Shown in pieces: positions 55,111-64,000 of a stretch of DNA of 64,000 nucleotides. The stretch's first letter is position 1; each line of letters opens with the position of its first letter. Under the pieces are notes generated by a model. It ran no database searches. It saw nothing but the letters and a program-made list of their open reading frames with translations, and had not been told where the DNA came from. Location: the NCBI GenBank assembly GCA_902363375.1, contig CABIZX010000001.1, positions 248,001-312,000 of the forward strand, in the 5' to 3' direction. The translations under genes were made by a program, and so were the position numbers. This stretch comes from Clostridiaceae bacterium. Lineage in GTDB: Bacteria > Bacillota > Clostridia > Clostridiales > Clostridiaceae.

Positions 55111-55644
55111 AATATCACACCACTTTCTAATTTTAACATAAAGTAAATATAAATAAACTGAATTATATACTAATATGACAGCATTAATATATAGTTAAGT
55201 TATTATTTATTATAAGAAGTAATAATTAAATTTAATAGTAAATTAAAAGTAATTAAATTCATCTCATATGTATTATATAGCAAATTGGGTATATTTATCA
55301 AAAATAATAAACATCTGATTTATAGATTTTCGGCTCTAAATAATTTTTAGTGTTTTTTAATGTTGCATATCTACTTATCATAATATTCCCCCTAAAGCTT
55401 TATATTAAGATTGTATGGGAAATTTTTAAATAAAAACAGACTGTTTATATGGATAATTTTGTTTTACAATATAATTATAGGATATATTTAAAGTATTAGT
55501 ATTTACAGATAGTTTATAAATGCCTATATTAATAGTTGATTAGAAGATATTTTTAATATAGAAATTTTTATATATTTTAAATTTTAAAATGTTAAAATTT
55601 AATGATGATAAATCCTTCCGCAAGGAGATGTCGTATAATGATTT
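55111..55644. other. Intergenic region with one doubtful small ORF
   Basis: AT-rich. On the minus strand a 27-codon frame (55298-55381) starts with MISRYATLKNTKNYLEPKIY behind AGGGGGAATATT; it could be a gene relic or a small protein. The conserved-looking stretch near 55610-55650 may be the end of the transposase remnant. Confidence 0.35.
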
Positions 55645-55926
55645 TCACAGGAAAGTAAATATTTTCAATATATTAATAAATTGTTTGGTTTCAGAGATAC
55701 CAAGTATCTTTTGAACTATTAATGCGGTTAGCATTGAAGAGAGGAAATACTCTCGTGGATGACCAGTTGAAGAATAGTAGGAATTATAAAAAGTTTGATG
55801 TATTAATAATTTCATATTAATGTACTTCTCGAATATTTTTATAAATTTAGGTTTATCTTCTTGAAAATAGTCTATGACATGTTCATAAATGTCAGATAAT
55901 AAAATTTGATTTTTAAATTGAATCAT
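55645..55926 (-). pseudogene. Transposase N-terminal fragment
   Basis: 93 codons matching the start of a DDE transposase common in Clostridium (MIQFKNQILLSDIYEHV, TGHPREYFLSSMLTALIVQK). An intact protein would run for several hundred residues; here the frame ends after KILKIFTFL, so the catalytic domain is missing. GGAGGAGTCC precedes the ATG, so the peptide may still be made. Confidence 0.65.
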
Positions 55927-55977
55927 AAAGGACTCCTCCTTGGATATATTTTTGGTGGTACATTATATATTCGACAT

Positions 55978-56076
55978 GAGGTGGGGAAACTCCTTTTTGA
56001 TATAGCTTGTAAATCCTTGAAGCTTAACGGGTTTGAGGGGTATGCAAGCGGCTAATAAAGTTTAATTAGGAGGGTT
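55978..56076 (+). promoter_or_regulatory. Structured leader of the CWB2 gene, class unknown
   Basis: G-rich stretch in an AT-rich setting. GCTTG and AAATCC can pair with GGGTTT and CAAGC; GGGG-AAA-CTCC forms a small hairpin; CTAAT (56052-56056) can pair with ATTAG (56065-56069), covering the start of the AGGAGG ribosome site. This looks like a translational switch, but it matched no riboswitch consensus I know. Confidence 0.4.
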
Positions 56077-56079
56077 ATG

Positions 56080-57477
56080 ATGAAAAGGAAACTAAAATTA
56101 ATATCTGCAGTACTAATCACAAGTATGATATTATGGAATACGTCTACAGTAGTAACTTATGCAAATGATATAGAATCGACTAAGAGCGAATATCAATCTC
56201 TAAAAGTAGACAAAAAATCAGTGGATTATGGAGATATAGTAAACATATCATTAAAAGCTCCAGATGATAAAAGTAGAATAAAATCTGTTAAGATATGTTA
56301 TGAGGCACCTAATGGAGGTAAAAGAAAATCTATAGATTTAAGGTATAATAAGAATACGGGATTATATGAAGGAAGTATTCTTATAAATAAATACTTATCA
56401 GATGGTAAATGGGAAGTGTTTTATATAGAGCTGGAAGATAGCAATGGAAGCATTAGTACTATATTCGATTCCGAATATTTAGTTTCAGGTAGCTTTAATG
56501 TAAATATGACAAAAAGAGAAAAGGGCGTAGTAGAAATTATAGGTAGTGACAGATATGATACAGCTGTAAAATTAAGTAAGAGCCAATTTGTATCAGCAGA
56601 AACGGTAGTTATAGCTAACGGTAAAGCTATGGCCGATGGATTAACAGTAACACCACTTGCTACTTATATTGAAGCACCATTATTGTTAACAGAAACCAAT
56701 AGTATCCCTAACAATACAAAAACTGAAATAAAAAGATTAAAAGCAAAGTATGCTATTATTGCTGGAGGCACAGGGGTAGTTAGTGATAGTGTAATTAATG
56801 AATTAAAAGGATTGGGCATAACTTCAGTTAAGAGAATTGGAGGCAAGGATAGATATGAGACATCAATTTTAATTGGCAAATATCTAAATGAAAATTGTAA
56901 AATAGATATTGATAGTGTATTTATATGTAATGGATATGGGGAGGCTGATTCCTTATCAGTTTCATCGGCAGCAGGAAGTGATATGGTACCAATAATTTTA
57001 GTTGAAAAAGATAATATTCAGTCATCAACTTATGAATGGTTAAGGAAACAAAAGTTATCAAGTGCTTATGTAATAGGGGGTACAGGTGTTGTAAGTGACG
57101 CAGTACTAAATAAAGTAGATGAGATAACTAGTAGGAATACTACTCCTAGATTAGGTGGTAATGATAGATACGAAACTAATGCCATTATTGTTGAAAATTT
57201 ATATGGTAAGGGATTAAAATTAGATGGAATATATTTTGCAGCTAGAAGAAATATAAGCGATAGTATTTTTATTGCTAAAGGTAATGTTTTAGTAGATGCG
57301 CTATCTGCAGGCCCCTTGGCTGCATTAAATGGGTCACCAATTGTATTGGCTTCAAATGATTTAACTAATGGACAAAAGGATTCTTTGAGCGGGATTAAAA
57401 TAAAAAGAATATTTAGAACTGGTGGAGGAATTTCAGATAGAACTGTGAATTCCTTAAGAGGATTTTTAGAAAAGTAG
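56080..57477 (+). CDS. Cell wall-binding repeat 2 (CWB2) protein
   Basis: 465 residues, secreted. Signal peptide residues 1-29 ending TYA. Residues about 35-145 form an Ig-like domain (KVDKKSVDYGDIVNISLKAP). Three CWB2 repeats follow, each opening with the motif: IIGSDRYDTAVKLSK, RIGGKDRYETSILIGK, RLGGNDRYETNAIIVE. Three repeats form the trimeric wall anchor that binds anionic wall polymer. There is no further functional domain, so it may be an S-layer-like or structural protein. AGGAGGG is 5-6 nt before the ATG at 56080 (an ATG at 56077 is nearer). Confidence 0.88.
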   Translation: MKRKLKLISAVLITSMILWNTSTVVTYANDIESTKSEYQSLKVDKKSVDYGDIVNISLKAPDDKSRIKSVKICYEAPNGGKRKSIDLRYNKNTGLYEGSILINKYLSDGKWEVFYIELEDSNGSISTIFDSEYLVSGSFNVNMTKREKGVVEIIGSDRYDTAVKLSKSQFVSAETVVIANGKAMADGLTVTPLATYIEAPLLLTETNSIPNNTKTEIKRLKAKYAIIAGGTGVVSDSVINELKGLGITSVKRIGGKDRYETSILIGKYLNENCKIDIDSVFICNGYGEADSLSVSSAAGSDMVPIILVEKDNIQSSTYEWLRKQKLSSAYVIGGTGVVSDAVLNKVDEITSRNTTPRLGGNDRYETNAIIVENLYGKGLKLDGIYFAARRNISDSIFIAKGNVLVDALSAGPLAALNGSPIVLASNDLTNGQKDSLSGIKIKRIFRTGGGISDRTVNSLRGFLEK

Positions 57478-57503
57478 TAAAAATAATGTATAATTTTAAA
57501 AGC

Positions 57504-57540
57504 AAGGTCTACTTAAAGGTAATAACTTTAAGTAGACCTT
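57504..57540 (+). terminator. Terminator of the CWB2 gene
   Basis: Stem AAGGTCTACTTAAAG / CTTTAAGTAGACCTT, short T-tail. Confidence 0.7.
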
Positions 57541-57685
57541 CATCATATAGTCATGTAGTATAAATTATAAAAGTATTATAAAATATAATTATTATAATAG
57601 ACTTAAAGTAATTAATATAACAATTATAAATCAAAATATAGTATTTTAAAACTTAATTTTAAATATAAATGGGAGTGATTATTTT

Positions 57686-59083
57686 ATGGGATTTACAGAG
57701 TTAAGTCCAAAAGATATAAATAAAATTATAGAAGAGCATCATAGATTTTATGAATCAAAGAAAAGTAGAGATATAAATTTTCGTATTAACCAATTAAAGA
57801 ACTTAAAGACTGGTATTAAAAAGTATGAGAGTAGAATATATGAAGCTTTATATAAAGATTTAGGAAAGTGCGAATTTGAATCGTACACTACAGAGGTCGG
57901 ATTTGTATTAAGTAGTATTAGTCATACTATAAAAAATCTAAGAAGCTGGGCAAAGGAGGAAAAGGTAAAAACACCGTTATATTTATTTCCAGCAAAGAGT
58001 TATATAATTTCAGAGCCCTATGGAACAGTTTTAATTATAGGACCATATAATTATCCATTCCAGCTTTTGATAGAGCCTCTGATTGGAGCTATTGCTGCAG
58101 GAAATTGTGTAGTGCTGAAGCCTTCTGAAAATGTGCCTAATATATCAAAAATAATTACAGAAATGATTACTGAAATATTTCCAAAGGAATATATATGTTC
58201 AGTAGAAGGTGGAATAGAAACGAATACTTCTCTAATTAATGGTGCCTTTGATTACATCTTTTTCACAGGAAGTGCTCAAGTTGGAAGAATAGTTATGGAA
58301 GCAGCAGCTAAAAATCTAATCCCTGTCACTTTAGAATTAGGGGGAAAAAGTCCTGTTATTGTAGATGAAAGTGCGGATATTAAAGTAGCAGCTCAACGAA
58401 TAATTTGGGGTAAGACTATAAATGTAGGTCAGACTTGTGTGGCGCCGGATTATGTAGTTGTAGATGAAAGAATAAAAAATGAATTTATTGAAGAGTTAAA
58501 AACTCAGATTGAAAATTTCTATGGTAAGGATGCTATAAAGAGCAAGGATTATGGAAGGATTGTTAATGATAGGCACTTTCAAAGACTTAAAAACATATTA
58601 GATAGAGAGTGTGACAAAATAATATATGGTGGAAAAGTTGATAGAGAAAATAGATACATTGAACCTACTCTTATAGAAGCTTCATGGGAAGGAGCAGCTA
58701 TGAAAGATGAAATTTTTGGTCCTATTCTTCCAATTATAGGCTATAAGAATTTAGATGAGGTGGTAAAAAGAATAAAAAAATTACCGAAGCCACTAGCTCT
58801 TTATTTATTTACTGAAAATCAGAATATAGAAGAGAAGGTTCTAGAAGAAGTTTCTTCAGGTGGAGCTTGTATAAACGATACAATAACTCATTTGGCTAAT
58901 CCGGAGTTACCTTTTGGTGGAGTAGGAAGTTCAGGTATAGGAGCATATCATGGAAAAGAAAGCTTTATTACATTTTCACATAGAAGAAGTGTAGTAAGAA
59001 AAACTACTAAAATAAATATTCCTATAATTTTCCCACCTTTTAATAAAAACAATTTAGATAATATAAAAAGGCTTATGAAATAA
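57686..59083 (+). CDS. Aldehyde dehydrogenase family protein (class 3-like)
   Basis: 465 residues, about the length of class 3 enzymes. NAD(P)-binding residues in GPYNYPFQL and FTGSAQVGRIV, catalytic Glu in LELGGKSP, catalytic Cys in NVGQTCVAPDYV, and EIFGPILPI near the C-terminus. The C-terminal tail RKTTKINIPIIFPPFN is hydrophobic, as in fatty-aldehyde dehydrogenases that dock to membranes. Oxidises medium- or long-chain aldehydes; exact substrate unknown. GGGAGTGATTATTTT precedes the ATG. Confidence 0.92.
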   Translation: MGFTELSPKDINKIIEEHHRFYESKKSRDINFRINQLKNLKTGIKKYESRIYEALYKDLGKCEFESYTTEVGFVLSSISHTIKNLRSWAKEEKVKTPLYLFPAKSYIISEPYGTVLIIGPYNYPFQLLIEPLIGAIAAGNCVVLKPSENVPNISKIITEMITEIFPKEYICSVEGGIETNTSLINGAFDYIFFTGSAQVGRIVMEAAAKNLIPVTLELGGKSPVIVDESADIKVAAQRIIWGKTINVGQTCVAPDYVVVDERIKNEFIEELKTQIENFYGKDAIKSKDYGRIVNDRHFQRLKNILDRECDKIIYGGKVDRENRYIEPTLIEASWEGAAMKDEIFGPILPIIGYKNLDEVVKRIKKLPKPLALYLFTENQNIEEKVLEEVSSGGACINDTITHLANPELPFGGVGSSGIGAYHGKESFITFSHRRSVVRKTTKINIPIIFPPFNKNNLDNIKRLMK

Positions 59084-59145
59084 ATAAAATATTATTAATA
59101 TAATTAGTGTTTAAAATAGAATATAGGAAAGCAAGGGGGATTTTT

Positions 59146-59964
59146 ATGAAAATTTATATTTCTGTGGATATTGAAGGCATTAGTGGAGTAACTAACTGGG
59201 GATTTACTAATGAAGGGGGCTATAATTACGAAAGAGCAAGAAAGTTTATGACAGAGGAAGTAAATGCAGTCATAAGAGGAGCTAAAAAGGCTGGTGCAAA
59301 GGAAATATTAGTGAATGATTCTCATGGACCTATGACAAGTATTTTAATTGAAGAACTTGATGAAGATGTAGTATTAATTAGTGGTAATAAGAAGTTATTT
59401 GGAATGATGGAAGGAATAGATAATACTTTTCAAGCGGCAATGTTAATAGGATATCATGGAAGGCATAATACTTCTGGAGTTTTAGCACACAGCTATAACA
59501 GCTCTGTAGTTTCAGAAATAAAGCTAAATGGAAGTGTAGTTGGAGAATTTGAATTTAACTCATTAGTAGCTGGAGCTTTTGGGGTTCCAGTAGTAATGAC
59601 TTCTGGTGATAATATCCTTACAGGTCAAGCAAAAGAGTTTAATAGGGACATAGAAGCTATAGAAGTTAAAAAGGCTCATAGTAGATATGTAGGTGAATGT
59701 ATACAACCTAAGAGGGTTCATAAAATGCTAGAAGAAGGAGCAGAAAGAGCTATTTCAAGCAAAAAGATATGTCCTAATATATTAGAGGGAGAAGTAGAAT
59801 TAGAAATAGCATTTATAGATAGTGGTATGGCAGAAGGAACTTTATGTATTCCAGGAGTTAAGCTTATAGCTCCTAATAGAATTAAATATATAGCTAAGGA
59901 TATTTTAGAAGCTTATAAAGTAAGAGGAGGATTGATAACTTTAGCTGGAGCATGGATGAGATAA
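59146..59964 (+). CDS. M55 family metallopeptidase (D-aminopeptidase DppA-like)
   Basis: 272 residues. The metal ligands of DppA are in place: Asp8 and Glu10 (VDIEGISG), His60 (NDSHGPM), His104 (GYHGRH) and Glu134 (VGEFEFN). Cleaves D-amino acids from peptides such as D-Ala-D-Ala; forms a large self-compartmentalised ring in Bacillus. AAGGGGGATTTTT precedes the ATG at 59146; the longer frame to 59107 has no ribosome site. No dpp transporter genes are adjacent. Confidence 0.9.
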   Translation: MKIYISVDIEGISGVTNWGFTNEGGYNYERARKFMTEEVNAVIRGAKKAGAKEILVNDSHGPMTSILIEELDEDVVLISGNKKLFGMMEGIDNTFQAAMLIGYHGRHNTSGVLAHSYNSSVVSEIKLNGSVVGEFEFNSLVAGAFGVPVVMTSGDNILTGQAKEFNRDIEAIEVKKAHSRYVGECIQPKRVHKMLEEGAERAISSKKICPNILEGEVELEIAFIDSGMAEGTLCIPGVKLIAPNRIKYIAKDILEAYKVRGGLITLAGAWMR

Positions 59965-60092
59965 AACAATGCTTTTTAAAGTTTAAAAAGTCTATAAATT
60001 TAGAAAAAAGTTAAACATGCAAGCTAGCAAGTTTATAAACACATAAAACCTTAAAAAAGGTAGAAACTATTTAAGGAAAGGATGTGTTTAAT

Positions 60093-60230
60093 ATGAAGGG
60101 TAAACCATTTGCTAATAACCCAATGCAAAAGGGCAAAAGAAGACAAAATCTCCATGAAAATCAAAACAATGTAGGAGATCCTAAAAATAAGCCTGAGTTT
60201 AAAGATTTCAATGGTAATGAAATAAAATAA
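60093..60230 (+). CDS. Hypothetical small hydrophilic protein (45 residues)
   Basis: Starts MKGKPFANNPMQKGKRRQNL and ends FNGNEIK. Rich in Asn, Lys and Gly, no Cys, no hydrophobic segment, so likely unstructured and cytoplasmic; this composition recalls small spore-associated proteins, but no family is recognised. AAAGGATGTG lies upstream at a long but acceptable distance. Confidence 0.55.
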   Translation: MKGKPFANNPMQKGKRRQNLHENQNNVGDPKNKPEFKDFNGNEIK

Positions 60231-60249
60231 TTTAATAATGCTTAAGAAG

Positions 60250-60356
60250 AGACTATCTCAAAATATGTAATCTTAAAATAATATTTAGTATGTAATTGTA
60301 TTAAAGCACATATTTAAATATTTTAAGAAGATTATAGTATTATTTTGAAATAGTCT
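60250..60356. terminator. Terminator-like inverted repeat
   Basis: AGACTAT and TCAAAAT pair with ATTTTGA and ATAGTCT across a large (about 77-nt) loop, then TTTTTT. It overlaps the 3' end of the AraC-type gene. Confidence 0.4.
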
Positions 60357-61212
60357 TTTTTATCTCATTTATATATTCACGAGGTGATTTATGAAATAAT
60401 TTTTTAAAGCTACGAAGAAAAGTAGAGTAATCCTTAAAACCGCATAAGGAGCTGACTTTAGTAACTGGTTGGCCTAGTTTTATAAGTTCTTGAGCCCAAA
60501 ACAACCTTTTTTGTATTATATAATTATGAACTGTATATCCAGTTTCGTTTTTGAATTTATGCATTAAATGGTATTTACTTATAAAAAATTCTTTACAAAT
60601 AATATCTAGGGATAAGTCTTGTGATAAATTATTGTTTATATATCTTAAAATATCTTCAATTTGTTTATCATATTTCAAAGAATCTTTAGAATGAATATAA
60701 GTATCATTAAGATAGAGTCTATTAAGATATATGATTAGTTCAATGAAAAGGGCATTACTTAAAAGTTTACTACCAAAATCCTGAGTATTTAAAGAAGATT
60801 CTAAGGAGGATATTATATTTTTAAGCTTCCCTTGAAGCTCAGGTTCTAATCTAATTAAATTAAAGCTCTTTTCCTTAGCTAGTTTAAAGCAAGTAGATAA
60901 ATCACAACCTTCATAGTTATGATTTTCTATAAAATTTGAGTTAGCCCAAATAACTATACGTTCATAAGTCTCTTTAGAATCAATAATTGGTTTATGTACA
61001 TCGTGATTATTGACCAATAATATATCCCAAGGCTTTAAGTAATAAGCTTTACCTTCAATTAAATAGGTAACTTTTCCAGATAAAAATATTATTATTTTAT
61101 TAAAATCATGATAATGAAATTCAAACTCAAGACTTTTTTTATCCTTAATATGAAAGAGTTGAAAATCCTTATGAAGATATCCAGCTTTATTACTTGAATT
61201 AATGCTGTCCAT
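60340..61212 (-). CDS. AraC family transcriptional regulator
   Basis: 290 residues. N-terminal cupin sensor (about 15-110, with HYHDFNKIIIFLSG and KPWDILLVNNHDVHKP), C-terminal double HTH (about 185-285, LSLDIICKEFFISKYHLMHKFKNETG and VSSLCGFKDYSTFLRSFKKLF). GGAGGAATTTTT precedes the ATG. It is divergent from the SLC1-type symporter gene 230 bp away and is its likely regulator. Confidence 0.9.
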   Translation of the reverse strand: MDSINSSNKAGYLHKDFQLFHIKDKKSLEFEFHYHDFNKIIIFLSGKVTYLIEGKAYYLKPWDILLVNNHDVHKPIIDSKETYERIVIWANSNFIENHNYEGCDLSTCFKLAKEKSFNLIRLEPELQGKLKNIISSLESSLNTQDFGSKLLSNALFIELIIYLNRLYLNDTYIHSKDSLKYDKQIEDILRYINNNLSQDLSLDIICKEFFISKYHLMHKFKNETGYTVHNYIIQKRLFWAQELIKLGQPVTKVSSLCGFKDYSTFLRSFKKLFHKSPREYINEIKKTISK

Positions 61213-61441
61213 AAAAATTCCTCCAAAGATTTAATATTTTATAGTTAATATATTGAATTAAATAATATAAAGAATAATAAATGTAGAGCTTTATTTATAG
61301 ATTATAGTAGTAAAGCATTTTTTGCAATATTTTAAGCAATATATCATATATTTATTGTACATATTGTTGAATATAATTGAAGTATAACATATATAAAATA
61401 AGATTTAGTAAATTATATTAATTTATTTAAGGAGGAAAAAA

Positions 61442-62668
61442 ATGGATATTTTAAAGAATTATAAATCATCTATAATTCTAATAATTTCAGTTATTATAGG
61501 GGGAATTATAGGATTAATAATGGGGGAGAGAGCAAGTATTTTTGAGCCATTAGGAACAATATTTCTAAATTTAGTATTTACTATATTAATACCCTTAGTA
61601 TTCTTTAGTATTTCATCAGCTATAGCCAATATGGACAGCACTAAAAAGTTAGGGAAGATATTAGCTGTGAGCATAATAGTTTTTGCTTTAACAGCTATTA
61701 TATCAGGAATAATAGGAGTAACTAGTTTTAAAATTTTTAATCCTGCTAGAGGGTTAAATTCATCTATGTTTACAGAATTAATGAACGGTAGCCAAGTTAC
61801 AGCGGGTGAACAAGTAAGTTTTTTAGAGAAAATAGTTTCAAGTATTACAGTAGATGATTTTTCACAGTTATTATCTAGAAGCAATTTACTGGCACTTATA
61901 ATGTTTTCTATGCTTATAGGTTTTGGAACTATGTTAGCGAAGGAAGAAGGAAAGCCATTTTTAAAATTTTTAAATAGTGGAACTAGGGTTGTGAATAAGG
62001 TTATAGATATAATTATGTACTATGCACCTATAGGCCTAGCAGCATATTTTGCTAATGTGGTTGGACAATTAGGAAGTCAAATATTGAGTGGTTATGCTAA
62101 GGTTTTTATGCTCTATTTAGTGGTATCTATAGTTTATTTCATAGTATTTTTCACAATATATGCTTATATAGCAGGAGGCAAGGACGGTATAAAAACTTTT
62201 TGGAAAAACTCAACAGGTCCATCGGTGACAGCTTTAGCTACATGTTCTAGTGCAGCATGTATACCAGTAAATATAGAAGCAGCTAAAAAGATGGGAGTAT
62301 CTAGTTCTCTAGCTAATATAATTATGCCTTTAGGAGTAAATATTCATAAGGATGGTTCAGTAATAGGTGGAATATATAAAATAATGTTCTTATTTGCTAT
62401 ATTCGGAAGAGATATGAATAGCTTGGGAACATTAATGATTATCTTAGCAGTAGGCTTATTAATAGGAGCTGTTGTTGGAGCTATACCAGTAGGTGGTTCA
62501 ATTGGAGAAATGCTTATATTAAGTATATTTGGATTTCCACCAGAGGCTTTGGCAATAATGTTAGTGATTGCAACTATAATTGATGCTCCAGCAACTCTAC
62601 TAAACTCAGCTGGTAATACGGTATGCACTATGTTAATATCTAAATTTACAGAAAAGGAAAAAGCTTAA
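61442..62668 (+). CDS. Dicarboxylate/amino acid:cation symporter (SLC1/DAACS family)
   Basis: 408 residues, about eight membrane helices and two re-entrant hairpins. HP1 carries the Ser-rich TCSSAACIPVN. In TM7 the usual NMDGT-like cation/substrate motif is replaced by PLGVNIHKDGSVIGG, and HP2 is PVGGSIGEM. The changed TM7 motif suggests an unusual substrate or coupling ion. AAGGAGG lies 8 nt before the ATG. Probably controlled by the divergent AraC regulator. Confidence 0.88.
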   Translation: MDILKNYKSSIILIISVIIGGIIGLIMGERASIFEPLGTIFLNLVFTILIPLVFFSISSAIANMDSTKKLGKILAVSIIVFALTAIISGIIGVTSFKIFNPARGLNSSMFTELMNGSQVTAGEQVSFLEKIVSSITVDDFSQLLSRSNLLALIMFSMLIGFGTMLAKEEGKPFLKFLNSGTRVVNKVIDIIMYYAPIGLAAYFANVVGQLGSQILSGYAKVFMLYLVVSIVYFIVFFTIYAYIAGGKDGIKTFWKNSTGPSVTALATCSSAACIPVNIEAAKKMGVSSSLANIIMPLGVNIHKDGSVIGGIYKIMFLFAIFGRDMNSLGTLMIILAVGLLIGAVVGAIPVGGSIGEMLILSIFGFPPEALAIMLVIATIIDAPATLLNSAGNTVCTMLISKFTEKEKA

Positions 62669-62701
62669 TATAAAATTGTTATATGAATTTTTGTAAATAA
62701 G

Positions 62702-62738
62702 AATAAGGCTATCTCAGCTCAAATGAGATAGCCTTATT
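62702..62738. terminator. Bidirectional terminator
   Basis: Perfect 15-bp stem AATAAGGCTATCTCA / TGAGATAGCCTTATT, 7-nt loop, T-rich on the plus strand. Confidence 0.8.
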
Positions 62739-62739
62739 C

Positions 62740-62904
62740 TTATTTAATTATACTATACTCAAAATTTTCAAATAATAGTTTTGAACCTTCCCTTATTTCT
62801 AAAGGAAGTAGAGCTCTTGCAATACTTATAGTATTGTTATTCTCATCCTTTAAAATAGCGTAATCGCCATCTATTGATATTACCTCATAATTTATAGTTA
62901 ACAT
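62740..62904 (-). CDS. DUF3006-like small protein (54 residues)
   Basis: Reads MLTINYEVISIDGDYAILKD, then SIARALLPLEIREGSKL. The order (start strand, GDYAxL, ARALLP, EGSKL) resembles DUF3006, a small beta-barrel of unknown function in Firmicutes. GTAGGTTTTAAT upstream is a weak ribosome site. Convergent with the symporter gene. Confidence 0.6.
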   Translation of the reverse strand: MLTINYEVISIDGDYAILKDENNNTISIARALLPLEIREGSKLLFENFEYSIIK

Positions 62905-63152
62905 ATTAAAACCTACCTTTTACTATAAAATTTTAAGAATATTATAACTTGAAATTATGAGTATTCCAAGAAGGTTATAAAAATAGAATTAGAAAAAAGC
63001 AAATTAAATCTATAACTACAGAAATATAATTAAGCAAATTGTTATAATTTTTTATTTTTATAGGAATTACAATTATGGGAGTAATTTTTTATAAAGGCAC
63101 CATACTAATTAGTATTATTCATAAAATACTTAATTAAAGGAGAGGAAACTTA

Positions 63153-64000
63153 ATGGCTTATATAAATTTTAAGGAAGAAGTATTTAAGGGCAAAGAAGAA
63201 TTGCATAAAAGAATAGAAAATAATAAAAAGTTATTTACTGAAATTAAAAATGATAAAAGTAAAATTAGTATTAGCCCAGATGAGAAATATAGCTTTAGGA
63301 CTATTAAAGATAGAACTATTAATAATTCTAAAACTGAAAATGAAGGAGAGTTTTTAGAGATATCTGATAAAAATATTGTATGTACTGAATTTATAAAATG
63401 TAAGTTTTATAATATAAAGTTTAAAAATTGTACCTTTGTAGCCTGTAGGTTTGTAGAATGTGACTTTGGAGGTGGAGGAGTGATTTTTGAAAACTGTACC
63501 TTGATTTTAGAAGAAATTAATAATGTACCATCCTTAAATAAGAAAGATAATTTGTCTTGTACTTTTGAAAAATGCAAACTGTATTGTAAGTTCTTGAGCT
63601 CCAATATTACATATTTAATAATTGATGGCTGTGAACTTAAAGATACATCCTTTGAGCTTACGGATATGTCAAATATGATAATCATAAATTCATATATGAA
63701 GAAGATTAATTTAATGGATATTGATTTTTCAGGTGGTAAAACAATATCTACATACATTGAAGATATGGAATTTAACGACAAGTTAAAAAGTAAATTAGAT
63801 CCCAAAACTTTCTTTGATAAAATTGAACCTAAGGAAAAAACTAAGGCTGAATATGAAGGAATATATACTGTATACGAAACTATTGCAGATAAATATAATG
63901 AGAATAATTTAAAAAATAACTTTGGTGAATATTATTATCTTTGCAAGAATATGCAGAGAAAAAGTTTAGACAAAGTATTACCTAAAATAACATCTTATAT
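63153..64000 (+). CDS. Pentapeptide-repeat-like protein, 3' end outside window
   Basis: 282 codons up to the window edge without a stop. After a charged N-terminus (about 70 residues) come pentapeptide-like repeats with Phe/Cys at fixed steps: CKFYNIKFKNCTF, then VACRFVECDF, and later FEKCKLYCKF. Such repeats fold into a right-handed beta-helix. The last visible part (from about residue 215) is helical and charged. AAAGGAGAGGAAACTTA precedes the ATG. Function unknown; the rest lies beyond 64000. Confidence 0.75.
   Translation, partial: MAYINFKEEVFKGKEELHKRIENNKKLFTEIKNDKSKISISPDEKYSFRTIKDRTINNSKTENEGEFLEISDKNIVCTEFIKCKFYNIKFKNCTFVACRFVECDFGGGGVIFENCTLILEEINNVPSLNKKDNLSCTFEKCKLYCKFLSSNITYLIIDGCELKDTSFELTDMSNMIIINSYMKKINLMDIDFSGGKTISTYIEDMEFNDKLKSKLDPKTFFDKIEPKEKTKAEYEGIYTVYETIADKYNENNLKNNFGEYYYLCKNMQRKSLDKVLPKITSY

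Noticed and set aside
55978..56060. c-di-GMP or c-di-AMP riboswitch
   Set aside because: The region is foldable, but the conserved cores of these classes are not recognisable; kept only as an unassigned structured leader.

Overview
The window is AT-rich DNA of a spore-forming, low-GC Gram-positive anaerobe, most likely Clostridium sensu stricto. The support is a spore photoproduct lyase, a clostridial 2[4Fe-4S] ferredoxin, a glycyl-radical activase, an adenosylcobalamin-dependent ribonucleotide reductase, a T-box leader, GGAGG ribosome sites and GTG/TTG starts. I saw no rRNA, tRNA, CRISPR array or prophage.

Left part (1-15,900): the end of a YjjW-type activase; two tandem Na/Pi symporters, each with a matching TTAACA repeat array upstream (PHO-box-like); a QueT queuosine-precursor transporter with a preQ1-I-like leader; a four-gene operon for acetylating a surface polysaccharide (SGNH, DUF4358, MBOAT, DHHW); a short-chain dehydrogenase; T-box-controlled asnS; and an ECF sigma/anti-sigma pair.

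Middle (15,900-39,600): an orphan PAS-GAF histidine kinase, a chemoreceptor, an S41 peptidase lipoprotein, a VanY-like carboxypeptidase, an azoreductase, spore photoproduct lyase with a relocated cysteine, a DUF1540 protein, YitT, ferredoxin, a YmfI-like reductase, a response regulator/kinase/lipoprotein operon, nrdJ with a paired NrdR-box promoter, a gamma carbonic anhydrase, free-Met-sulfoxide reductase and a CvfB-like protein. Decayed genes and insertion sequences lie at 20.4-21.2 kb, 27.8 kb and 39.0-39.6 kb.

The most unusual region is 39,600-47,530. Five paralogous TPR regulators of the RRNPP quorum-sensing type lie in tandem on the minus strand. Three carry an N-terminal HTH; the other two lack it cleanly and start at the linker. 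Two unannotated 44-residue peptide genes with a shared DPxxxGQN tail follow two of the HTH regulators. Three copies of a strict GTAACA-N17-TGTTAC palindrome sit in the intergenic spaces, two of them overlapping promoter-like sequences. Together they look like a self-contained peptide-signalling network with its own DNA operator and possible decoy receptors.

Right part (47,600-64,000): a PMCA-type cation ATPase behind a yybP-ykoY-like leader, paired short chromate transporters, YaaR, NAD synthetase, a flavin reductase with a basic tail, a transposase fragment, a CWB2 cell-wall protein with a structured leader, an aldehyde dehydrogenase, a DppA-type aminopeptidase, an AraC regulator divergent from an SLC1-type symporter, a DUF3006-like small protein and a truncated pentapeptide-like protein.
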